DNA from: Hymenolepis diminuta
Lineage: Eukaryota > Platyhelminthes > Cestoda > Cyclophyllidea > Hymenolepididae
Direction of reading: 5' to 3'
Assembly: GCA_900708905.1 (NCBI GenBank)
Contig: CAADRB010000010.1
Location: 237,054 to 301,053, forward strand
DNA: 64,000 bases
Each line of letters opens with the position of its first letter. Positions within the stretch are counted from its first letter, which is position 1. Made by a program: the position numbers and the translations under genes. The notes beneath the pieces were generated by a model that saw only the letters and a program-made list of their open reading frames with translations, was not told where the DNA came from and searched no databases. This document shows, piece after piece, positions 36,880-49,200 of the stretch.

Positions 36880-38960
36880 AATGGATTCTATCGAAAATGA
36901 ACGTAATTCAAAATTTGTCCTGCCCAAGGAATTCTATCAACTCAGCTATTGTGCAATTTCTCCCTCTTTAACGCCCGATTTGATTGTCTTTGAGCGTGAG
37001 GAGGACTTATATGACTTTGTAGGCACTGCAAACTTTCATTGTTTCGGTACCTTAATAGAAAAACGGTTCATCTGTCTTATTTTCAGCTCTAGATTTCAAG
37101 CAAAGCCTTGATCATCACTGAAACCACATCCGTTAAAATTAATGGAGAAAAATCTCAATTTGAAGCTACAAGAAATGGCCAGAGAGAGGTTAAGATGGTG
37201 AATCTCACTGAATCTGACGCCATGCTTACGCTTTCGATGCACAAAATGTGTGCATTTATGCCTCAATTCACACAGGCGAATCCTTTCGTCTAACAGAAAC
37301 CGTGTTTACCTAGTCCATGCTGCCGATGTTGGCAGTTCTCTCAACAGTGTCCTTTCAAGCAGTATCGGTGTAAACAGTGCGTAAGACAATTGCCCACGGT
37401 CTTCCCCAGTGCTCCCAGTCGTCCGCCAATAGCATAAACATAACTGATCAAGGATAAAAGTAGCAAAATTTTCATAAAAGAATCGCCGCCATAAACCTAA
37501 ACCGAAATACCACAACAGTTTCTTGGCTACTTTCCATATCGACACCAAACCAAACCGGAAAATAGCCGTAGTTCCGATCCAGAAAGGCTTCGGGCATTTA
37601 TAGAAATACCACGGCCTGCGAAGATTACCACATTACATTTCTTCTTGGGTCTCATCAACTACTACAGTACATTTCTGCCAACACTGCATAATTGAGTTGT
37701 TGAGAAAAAATGGTAAATGGCATTTGACTCCCAAATGTGGAAAAGCTTTCATAAAGCTGAGGGACATGCTCGCTTCTGATATGCTGCCTTTCATCACAGC
37801 TCAAATGTACCAATTATAGGGGCTTCGAACTCTCTCATGTCCTCCCAGATGGTTGCTCGAACTCTTACAACAGCTGAGAAGAACTACGGCTAGATCGAAA
37901 AGGAGTCTTTGACCGTCATGTTTGATGTAAATAAGTTCCATAAATTCCTCTAGTCATTTCAATTCTGACTATGGAAGACGATACGATATTTGATGCCGTA
38001 CCCAAACTACGGTACCCAAAATAACTCCAAGTGATATACAAAATGCGACAACTAAAGATTCAGTGGTAAAGAATTTCATGAAATAAGTTCTCACAGGATG
38101 GCCAAAATCAAACCAAAAGGGCGATCTGCTACAACTTTGTAGGCGGCGTGATAATCTTTCTGTGGTTAACTCATGCTTAATACTTGCAGATCGTGTCATC
38201 ATTCATCTAGCACTCGAGAGGGAATGGACAAAAATATCGAAGTGGTTATCGAAAGATGTTCTAAATGCCATCAAGCTCCTGAGCTTTCCAACAAAATGTG
38301 CCTTGTCGTGGTAGATTTGCACTCAAATTGGCCCAAAGTTATTCCATAAAAGTCTTCCACAACTGCCATATTGATCGGTAGCTTTCGCCATATATTTTCA
38401 ACTCATGGATTACCAGAGACCATTATTACCGATAACGGCACTCAGTTCTCTTCAGCCCTCTTTCAAGACTTTTGTCAAAGCCATAATGTCACCCTTGTCT
38501 ACTTTTCACCATATCATCCTGGATCAAATTGTCAGGCAGACCTATTCTTTGAAATCCTAAAGCAGGCACTTCAGAAATCACGTGGAAAGAGGCCAAAGAG
38601 GATCTCAGTGCGTTTCTTTTATGTATCGAACAATGTCGCATCCAGCGTTAAATAATTGAAATCCAACCGAACCTTTTATGGGACGAAAATCCAGGAGGAT
38701 CCATTATGCTTTTCTTCCAAAGGACTTACCCTTCCCTAGTTCATGCGCCAAAAGGATTCTTACAACCAGCACAGCAGTTTACGTGCAAGATTATCGGCCA
38801 AATGACACATGAGCAGTTTCATCAGAGTTCGGGGAGGTAGCAATATGAAGTGGATGTTGATGGACAAACTGGGTGCACCATCAAAACCGCCTCCGTCCCG
38901 GGTATGCAGCAAAATCATCAAAGGTGGAAACGGGTCCTCTGGATATCGTTTTGGGTGCTT
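36880..38960 (+). pseudogene. Decayed Ty3/gypsy-type LTR retrotransposon (gag-pol remnants)
   Basis: Broken fragments appear in the normal gag-pol order. Near 37318 there is a degenerate zinc-knuckle region (CCRCW..CPFKQYRCKQC). At about 37600-37680 is a reverse-transcriptase connection motif (PRPAKITTLHFFLGLINYYS). At about 37865-37950 is an RNase H motif (TTAEKNYG..EKESLTVMF). At about 38310-38590 is the integrase core, with VVDLHSNW, then TDNGTQF, then PYHPGSNCQADLF. In the last motif the expected third catalytic Glu is Asp. After it comes a LMGRR-like motif (FMGRKSRR). Stops and frameshifts occur throughout. No flanking LTR pair was recognised. The element is non-functional. Confidence 0.85.
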
Positions 38961-38969
38961 TCGGCCTCC

Positions 38970-40216
38970 CACGGCTTGGAAATAATGAAACTCTGGAAAT
39001 CCAACCCTGGAAATCAACAAAAAATTCGTTGGGAACGTTCTGGGAAATCCTCTAAAATATTCCAGGTGGATTCAATATTCTAAGTTATGATGGAAAACTT
39101 TCACCGGGGGTGTTGGATAAATAGAATATTTTATGCAAAAGAAATAAAGTTAACAGTTTAGCATGTATATTAATAATTATTTTCAAATTTTATATATTTG
39201 CTAAAATACACTACTGTGGGCCGTTATTGGGTATAGCTTGGAGTAAATTTTCCTAATCCCAGTTCTTATTGAATTTGGGGCATTGTGGCTATTTTGAGAG
39301 ACTTATAAGATTATAACAGCGAGTAAAACTACATTAATCAGAATTTCGCTCCCAATGTTGGCATTAGGTTTAATGTGAGCCTATTTTCGCGAAACTTTTG
39401 ATGTGGTACAAATTGTCGACGAATGAACATCTAAATTCCAGTACGTATTCTTCTACCTAAGCTCTATAGTGAACAAGTAAAGATTTAGAGGCTTATGGAT
39501 CAGATCTCTCTAACCTCTCTTCAAAATCACAAACCCAAAACTATACATCCGCTTGTTCGATCAGTATAACATTTACTAGCTACATTAATAAGCAGATGAT
39601 TATTACGGAAAAAATACGCGAATAAGAAACTACAGATTGAAATCCTACAACGAGAGATATTACAAAACAAAGTGACTGCAATTTAATAGAGGTGGACAGT
39701 CCTACACCCAAATACCCCCATACTCAACAACAGAAAAAAGTAGTCTTATGTATTCGCACAAGTTATATACTTTTAATATAATAATATTAATAGTAATTAA
39801 TATCAGTAGTATATATCCGTGTTTGTATAGTTGTGAGACAGGGGGTGGGGGTAGAGAGAAGGGGTTAATAGATATATGGGAAGGGAGACACAAAATATCA
39901 GAAGAGGAGGGAGTAATGTGTACAGACATGATTGTAGTGGTATCGTTATTATCAGTAGAAGAAGTATTATTATTTTTTTTCTCAAGACAAAGTGAGAGAG
40001 AAAGAAGGAAGTAACTGTACACTCAAAAAAGATAGAAAACGGTTCTTGTCTGACTGTCTGCATGTATATTTTGGTGTGTGTAGTATTGTGATAATATGTT
40101 TGTATAATTTAGGTATAGGCTAAAATACTCTCAAGAGATGACTATTTACATGGGGAGGAGGAGGGGAGAGACAAGGGTGTTACAATGGTGACAGTGGTGA
40201 TGGCAGCAGCGGGGAA
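38970..40216. other. Region downstream of SPEN, including a likely pyrimidine-rich 3' UTR
   Basis: No coding sequence was supported. At about 39700-40200 the plus strand is strongly purine-rich (GGGGGTGGGGG, GGAGGAGGAGG). The SPEN transcript downstream of its stop would therefore be CU-rich. No canonical AATAAA was recognised close to the stop on the SPEN strand, so the 3' end is undefined. Confidence 0.4.
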
Positions 40217-43200
40217 TTAGACGGTAGTTATGACAATGAGGAGATGGGGAAGTTGGGCGCTTATAATACTCTGATGAAGATCCGGAGCAGCTATTCGGAG
40301 AATTGCATGGGAGAAATCACAGGGAGGAAATATGTGCACCACATAGAGACCCTGCAAAGGAGAGAGAAAACAATAAGAATTAGGAGTCATTCTCTAAAGT
40401 GCCATGGTGAATGGCTATGATTTCATAACCAGTGATATTGTCTGACCAATACGTAATTATAACAACCACTACAACTCCTCAAGCTCATTAGGGAAAGCAT
40501 TAACAACTGGCTTGGGTAGAGGGAAGGTATATCCTAGGCTGCTCATTTGAGAAAATTGCATTCTTCAAACCCTCATTTAAAACAGACACAGCTACTGCAG
40601 CTGGCCAGCTACATCAGTGGATGTGGGTCGATCTTGTGACCTTTGATTCAGAAGAAACGCACCACTGATGCACAATACATACTTTTAGACATTTCCTAAA
40701 CAGATGTGAAGAGCTAGTTCACACAAAGAAAATAACCAATAATTCTTTGAAAATCAATACTATGTGCGATACACTCACTCTAGAAGCATAAAACTAAATG
40801 ATCTCAAATATTTACAATTGATTGGCAAAAACACTACGTCCGATCAAGTAAGTTATACCAAGTGAATTGTATTAACTAAGATTTAATACTGAAGTAACGG
40901 GTTAGAAAATCGTAGCCACTTTTGGAGCAATAAAAATGGGTAGATACAACAACTTATTATTTAAATGTACATATCTCTAGATGATCGCTCTAAAACATAA
41001 GCACAAACGACCTTTTCAAAAAGGCTATGGAAAGGTGATGCATGGTTTCGAACTCGAGCTAATGAATGAAAAGCATTTCTTAAAGCTAGGCTGACCTTGC
41101 TCCAGATCGAGAATACTATACTCATTACCTTTGAATTATAAAAATAAATGAAAACACGTGATATTTCAAATTGAAATGCTTCGAAACCTAACGATGCAAA
41201 CCCAATTATTTGAAAGTTAATTTTTCAAGTCCTAGTTTCCTTCATTAGAATTTCCCTCAAATATACCTGACGAACATTCAAAGCATTAAGATTTCAAATT
41301 AGTTCCCTACTTATCTTAGCATAGTTCCAAAAGTATTGCCGATGTCCCTTTTTCATTCATAAAACTATTTCAAGAAATCCTGCAGAAAAAAAAAATGTCA
41401 ATCTTCTGTTCGTTGCGCAATCTTACACAACTCAATACCCATATTAAGTATAACAAATCGCTAAACCGTCGCTAGCCAAGGTAAGAAACACTTCATTTTC
41501 CTCACTACGCTTACATAAAATAATCAATACCGGAGGGCGAGAGTAGCAAGAGACAGGCATTCTAAGAGCTAAAAGGGGAGAGAGAGAAGGCTAGTTCCGT
41601 CGCCCTCTCAACCTAACCCAAACTCCTCCCTTAACTACCTTTTGCTTGCTGCATGCCGCCTAGCTACGACGACATTATATGCGCTAGCCAACGAGTGCGC
41701 ACGTGTGCGAAAATCGACCGATACTCGCACGTGCCCACGCGTTAGCCTTCTTTTCGCGCGCTCGCATATAGGCTGCGGGAGAAAATGATTGGCTGTATGG
41801 CACGTGTAGTTACACCCATGCACGCACACGTATAGCTAACAATTGCTGCCGGTGTATATCGATTGATTACGAAGCGACGGGACGTGAACGTTATGGCCTA
41901 GGCTAGGCTAATTCTGTAGGCAGCAAGCAGCAGCCGAAGAAGCGGTAGTAGCAGTTGCAATTAATCTCACAGTGGGGCGCGTGCGAAAGGAGGGTAGTTA
42001 GCTAGCTGGGGGATAGAGGGAGAAAAAGTAATCTAAATTTAGCTATAGAGCAGCAGTCGCTGCGAATCGGCCATAAACCTCCTCCTCGTCGCCGGATTTA
42101 CCCGAAATATCGACCAGAGAAAGGCTAACCATTTATCTACTTCTTTAAATGGTGTGTGTTCAAAGTCCACACACGCTGAGAGGAATTTGTTTGCTTAGTC
42201 ATCTAGTCCGTTGGCACTGATTCATGGACACGAAAAAAGTCATCTGAAGTTCGTAGCCCTGGCTTTTATAGACACCGAGCGCCAAACAATCGACGACGTG
42301 TGTTCTTGTAGAGATGGAGTCAATGTGTGCATAAATCCGGATCATCGGTTGAAAGAAAGCACCCTTTGCAATATGTTGATTATCTACCGAATAGTCATTC
42401 TTTTGTTTACAGAAATCAAGTTAACTATAGAATGAATCAGAGATTAAGCGGCTCCAGGAATGAAGCCATAGGAATTATTGAAAAAGAACTGTTCGCTATG
42501 TGCTTGGAATGATTCGAAATGACAGCAAAATCCACGATAATTTGGTCGGCAAATTAAATTACAATCATAGTAGAAAACTGAACAGGATAACACTCATTGG
42601 ACACAGAATTTCTTTATATGTGGAGGGTATTGCAAGCAGGACTAAGAACGTTATCCAGTTTGTTATAAATCATTAAGACTCCATGACACGTAAAACTGAA
42701 AGATAAAATAATCCAACTCGATAATTTAATTAATCCTAGTCTTCTTACAATTACGAGAAAAAAATTCAGGCATTTGTCCCTTAAAATTTTAAGCATACAC
42801 AGTTTGCAACTTTTGACGTAAATATAAGGATTTCATTTATGAATTCTATTTGAACACGGACAAAAAAAACCCAAATGGATGCATTTTCACATGTGCGTCT
42901 GTATACTTGGAATTATAAATATAAATTAAATAGAAAATTTTCACGAAACAATTTATTCACTAAAAACCCCCACATCTTTTGTGTATCCAAGGTTTCCAAC
43001 TAAATTTTGATAAGATAGTGAAAAAAAGATGCATGTTAGAAAAAATCACAGAATGTTACAAAACAGGACATTAATAAAAGCCACATCTCCTCTATCTAAC
43101 CAAAAGTTATTTTAACATATTTTACTAGATGGCTTATTTATTAATTAATCTACAATTAAAACGGAAGCAAAATTTCGTTAACGGGGTAAAATCCTAGAAA

Positions 43201-46200
43201 CAGAACCATGCTTTACCCTACGTCATCCCTAATTTTTTCCAGGACAGAAATCCAGACTGCGCGGGAGGAGAAGGGAGCGTTTAGGTCAAGTCCCTAATGC
43301 GGACACGTGACCGACTTTCAGGTCATGACCTCTTCGGTACGTGCATCTTTATACGTCTAGGTAACCTTTAAGGGCTTGCTGTTAGGCCAATAAGAATGGA
43401 TATGCGTTTAAACTTAAGATTTTCATTTAATTCTTTTAGAGCTGTTTGAATATCAGAAGATATAGATGTGGCACACAGAACATAGGTACATCAATTTTAA
43501 GGCGTAAATCCTATAGAATGAAACCAGACTAGACATGACGGGATATAATCCTTTTCTCACTCCCCGAAGGTAATGTTTTTTGAGGGGGAGGAGGGGAGGG
43601 GGGAACAAGACGAGGCCAGAACACAGCAATTTAGGAGAGGCGCGTATGTTCAGCTAGCCAGGTTGATGAGTAAGCAAAGGCAGACAGAATCTGTACATTC
43701 CCTCAACATATGCTACGGTCATCGATTGCCAATCGGTGTACTAGTACTAGTAGCAGAATTTCTACCATGAATGCAGCAGACAGCATACACATAAATAGAT
43801 CATGCAAATTTGATGAATGGTGAAGGCTGAACCAGCTGCTAACGTGGAAAAAGAGTAGATTTGCTTTCCCTTTCCTTCCCCTACCCTCAACCAAATGTCA
43901 AACACATAAAGCAACCGAATTCCAATCTTTTCTTGAAGACCGAAGGGAGGAAGCAGCAGAAAGTTGGCTTGGGGACATCATGTGATGTGCCTTTTCGAAC
44001 AGTTGCGGAGGCAATGGAGAGATTCCTTCCGCTAACTGTGCGAATGAAAAATGGTGGAGAAATTAAAATGAGGAAAAAACTTAAAAAGAGAAGAAATTGA
44101 TAGAAATCAAGATATACATTTAAAATAAGAGGGAACGAAGTATGGTCTACCTACCCGACGGAATGAACATTTAAATTCTCATAAAACAATTTGGCAAAAG
44201 GAGGTCCATAACCTTCAAAGTCGAATCTTTCGAGGAGAAAAGCGAAAGGAATTCAAAATTCAGATTTTAAGAAATTGAATCAGTTCTTTAGTTTTATCTT
44301 TTCCCAATTCTAGATAAGTGAAAGGTATACTCCTTTGATGCCTATATTCAGGTCTAACTAGTAGGAAACACATCTTAAGTACCCTTGATAATGTTAGAGG
44401 TTATATATCCAAAAGTATCCATCAAATATCTATTTAGACGCTTCAAATCTTACAAGAGGGAATTTAAGCTGAGGAAATGACCAACTTTTTTCGATAAAAA
44501 ACACCGAAGTCTACAGACCACAGATCCTCTCCCAAATCCTAGAACAAGTCTGACAGTTGTATTATAAACCATACATCTTATCATAACATTTTTTTAGATA
44601 AATAATAAAGCTCACACATAATAACACTAAAAATACAGTAAAGTTTACCTGAACGGAACCAGGTTGTCCAACATTGATAATTCCAGCAGCTCCCTTCTCA
44701 AGCATGTATCGAATGAATCCCTCCTCGAGTACAACGTTCTGTTGAGCCAAATCAGCCCGATTTGCACCTGAAGCAAACGCAACACACGCACAAGCAGCAC
44801 CCTCCTGACCAATCTTTCGATGAACTGCATCCAACTGGGAGGCTTCCAGCCGCATGCGTTGAACAATTCGCAGAGGACCTCCTGAGGTAATTAGGGCCTG
44901 CTGTGGCGTTCCACCTCCCCCTGCAGCCAGTGTGGAAATGCAGGCTCGAAGAAGATCCGTATTTCCCTGGACGTAATGTAGAGCTACACTCACTTCTGAG
45001 TTCTTCAGAGACAACCGCCCTTGCCACACGAGGGGATAAGTCTAGAAATAAAAACGCAGAGATTACAAAATCTGGTAGCCAAAAATGAACACACTCACTT
45101 TCAGTTATTCCATTCGGTAACTTATCGATTTTGGCTTATCATCTCCATATTTTGGCGGAAAAGACACTTGACAGACGAGTTTATAGTGCGCACGTATTGA
45201 TGTATACTTCTACGAGCCCCAACTGCCGGCTAACGATTTTTTATTGCTTGCTCATGAGAGAGAGCAAAGGACACGAAATCTATCATCCCCCTTATCATAC
45301 TTCAATAGGCCCTCTTTATCACAACCCATACAGTGTTGACGATTTTCTCCTTCTCTTCCCTTCCAATACATCCATTCTACTCCTTCCTTCCCTTCCTCTC
45401 TCATTCATTTCCAATTGTTCAATATACTCGTGGTCCGACTTAACTCTTGGCCTGTTGTATACTGTCAGCCTTTAAGAAACTTCGTTTTGTAATGGGATTC
45501 CTACCCCTAAAATTGATCGACCCCTTAGACTATCCCTACAAACAGGATCGGTGCTACTGTTTGAAATTTTTTATCTGAATTCAGTCTGCATGCAAAATTA
45601 CGAACGTAACAAAGATATGACACTGAGCAAGTGATCTCCAATAATTTATCATATGCAATAAACACTTCAAAGTATCATGTTTTTTTATCTTCTATCCGTC
45701 CTTCATGCTTTTACTCCCCCTGGGTCTATAATGAAAACTTTAAGTAATTAAATAACCATTAGACCTCCACATCGAGCCTAGAGGGCCCAAGGAATGTGCT
45801 TGATGGGTAGATATTTAAATGAAAAAAACTTACCTGATCAAATCCTCCAGATCTTTGAAAAGGTGGAGTAGCTCTTGAAAGATGATTGGAGCTAACTGAA
45901 GGTGGTGGTGGTTGAACTGGACTAGGACTAGAATTATTCACGATTCCGCCAGGATGTTGTCCAGGAAGTCCATTGTCAACTCCACCGGGTGAATACTGCT
46001 GGAACATCTTCAATACCGAACCCAACCACTCTGGATCCAGATGTTGACCCTCTTGTATCATGGTTTGAAGCACCGGGAGAACCAAATCCGGATGATCAAT
46101 CAGACAGGAGAGTTTTTCCACCAAAGCTGCTGCTGTGGGTGGTGGCGGATAAGCAGTGTTTGGTGGCGTAGCGGTGGTGGTAGAATTCGACGTCTCCGGA

Positions 46201-49200
46201 CGTGGAAAAGGTCCTGAAGCGGTCCTATTCCAGGAAGGTGGAATATGTCGAGGGGTAGGAGCGGCGGGAGGTGGCGTAGCAAATTGATGGTGATATCTTG
46301 TCTGCGGAGGAGGACTGGTGAAACCCCCGCGTTGGTTATTGAAGAGCGGTCTCTGCTGCTGCGTCGCCATGTCATTAACTTGTGGAGGCCGGCCGATATT
46401 GTTATCACTTCCCCTTCGGACACGATAGGGGTGAGAGGTATCAACCAGGGTGTCTGTTGAGGAGGACTGTGGACGCGACATTGCGACAACAGTGTTCATT
46501 TGGTGCTGCTGTGGTGACTGATGCAGGATTGGCGGTGGCTGTTGAGGGATGCTAGTGGATCCCGTCGTCATGGTAACTGGCTGAGAATTGGCTACACTAC
46601 TCTTGATTATCGGTGTGGGGGCTGCCTTAGTTGTTGTGCTTGCAGCGGAAAAGTTCTGCAATAGAAAGATTAAGAGGATAAGAAATTAACAACATTTTTG
46701 CGTATGTATGTTTGCCTATAACTATTCTACGAATTGAAGAGAAAATTTTCCCCTGAATTTAACCTTCAGAACCATCACATTACAATAAAAATCTAGAAAA
46801 GAATATCAAAATGAACAAGGTAATCATAAAGTGTCACAGACCCTTCTCTTCAATATACAAAAATGAGAAAAGTATGTACGTTTTTGACCAATTTCTATCC
46901 GTGATAAACGGACTTTAAATGGAAATGAGAGTAAGAAAAGTCTTGACTGCTGATTTCGAAGCTATAAATCTTAGCTCAAACCGATTAAAGGCTCTGCAGA
47001 TATGAATCTGCGTAATTTAAAGTGTTAGCCTTCTTCTTTCACCGAACAAATTATAGATGGATTGCGAAATCATTAAACTACAAGAGAATTCCAATATTCG
47101 ATCACGAAAACCAGCGCATCTGTCTGCCAATTGTCTTGAAAATTAGTCTCCAATGGAAATGAAATCGTCAAGTAACATAAAAGTATTAAAGATTAAACGA
47201 ACTCGAGATATCTTTACCTTTCGAGAAAGATATTTTCGTATTTTATCATCCTCTCTATTTGTAACGGTAATATTTAAAGTTTTACAAGTTTATATTCAAA
47301 GTGTATTTGCAAAGCGAACATTAGGTGGTCATTTTGCCGATTAAATGGGCTTAGTATTGAATAAATTGGACGTGGAACTAATCCTCTAAATTTAACTACC
47401 TGACGTAAACTTTCTTATGATCCTTCTGAATCCAAGGCTGTCCCGAAATACACAATGAAAAGAAAATAGGCATTCCTAAAATTGTTTTTTATGACTTTCA
47501 GAACGTAGTATTTTCAAGTAAAAGCGGAGAAACAAAATTTGAGCATGAGTATATTGAAATGAAGACAGTACTAGAACTCTAAATCTATATATCCTTTAGT
47601 CCGATTCCTACTACTACTACTATATATCAATAAACCAACTTATTACCGACTACACCTTCTCAATATTATAAGTAGGCTCGAGTTTCAATAAACTTTAATT
47701 CAAGATTTACAAATAAAAAAAGCATCTTTATACTCATCGGTGTACCTAAAGAGAATAAAACCGAATTGCTCTACTAACGAAAACTCTCAGAAAAGTACTT
47801 CCTACTGAATTGACAGACATTAAACGATACTCACTTTAATTATGACCGGAAATGTGATAGTCGTAGCAGATATCGTTGGAGGACTTGAACCCACAACCAC
47901 ATTAGACGGTTTGGCTGGAATTTGTTGACCCACAGCTGCAGAATTGCCTTGTCTCATTGTTCCAGTAATACTATTGGACCCACTAGTACCAATCATAACA
48001 GATGAACCGGTAATCGATTGCAGAGCATTGATTATAGCTGTAACGATGGGATTATTGGTCGCCGCAGATGCAACAGACTGCTTGGAGGGTTCTGAAGTGG
48101 GTTTTACAACAGACACTGTCGTAGTAATCACATTAGTCGTAGCAACAGACGTACTCACAATCGGCGGTGGTGCAGAGTTCGAGATCGCAGTAGGAGAGGT
48201 TGTAGCAGTAGTAGCAACAGCAGTAGTTGGTGTCGGGGGTTGAAGATGCCAGATTTCCATATAGTTCTTCATATCAAATTTACCCGAGCACACATCCGCT
48301 ATTGTCTCATCCACCGAATCCATCACAGCCTTTCGATTTGACGGAACCACAGTGGAAGTCTTTGTTGCGGCATCATTACATGTTGATGACAGTAACGGAC
48401 CTTCATCGTTTGTAGTCACACTGGACACCGTAGATGATGGACCTGGATGTTCCGTAGAAAGTAAAGTGTTCACAATGAGCGGAGAGGCAGAATTTCCACC
48501 TGATTTAACCCGTGGTGGAGAATCATCATCAAAATTCGGTTCATAGGGGTCAGTCAGCTGTTTAGGTTCTGCTGGTGGCACAACATTCACCATAGTACTT
48601 GCAGCAGCCGTTGGAGCTTTCGCTCTTCGGCGAGTTGTCAACCTTAGAGTCTTGGATTCAACTCCTGCTGGTTCATGAATTTGTGGCGGCGGTTTTGAGT
48701 TCGGTGAAATTGAAGTAGAATGATCTGTGAGTAAGAGAGGTGCACAGACATTAACTCCAGGAATACTTGGGACAGCTGATGTCTCAAACATCTTTCTTGG
48801 GTTAGGAGGAGAAGAGGAATTAGAGATCAAACTTGGGGGTGTAGCTGCAGATGGTCTCCTGTTACTGACGGTTCCAGGTGAGGTTCCCTTCTTACCAATC
48901 TGCTGTATTGATGGCGCTGGAGGTGGGAGGCTAATTATCGATTGAGGTGAAGCTGCAGGTAAGGAGTGGTGGAGTGGTGACGTTATCGGAGTATTTGCAG
49001 ACGTGGTATTCGCAGATCTATGTGTGGAAGGATTAGCATCATCCGCAGTCTCAGCCTTGACCCTCTCAATTACACTCTGAACATAGCGTTTAAGATCTCG
49101 GTTCTCAGAAATTCCTGGATGAGTAGTGGATGGCTTGGCACTCTCCTGACTAGTAGAGACTATTGTCCTCATATACGTTGTTGTTTCCGTGAGTGTGTTA

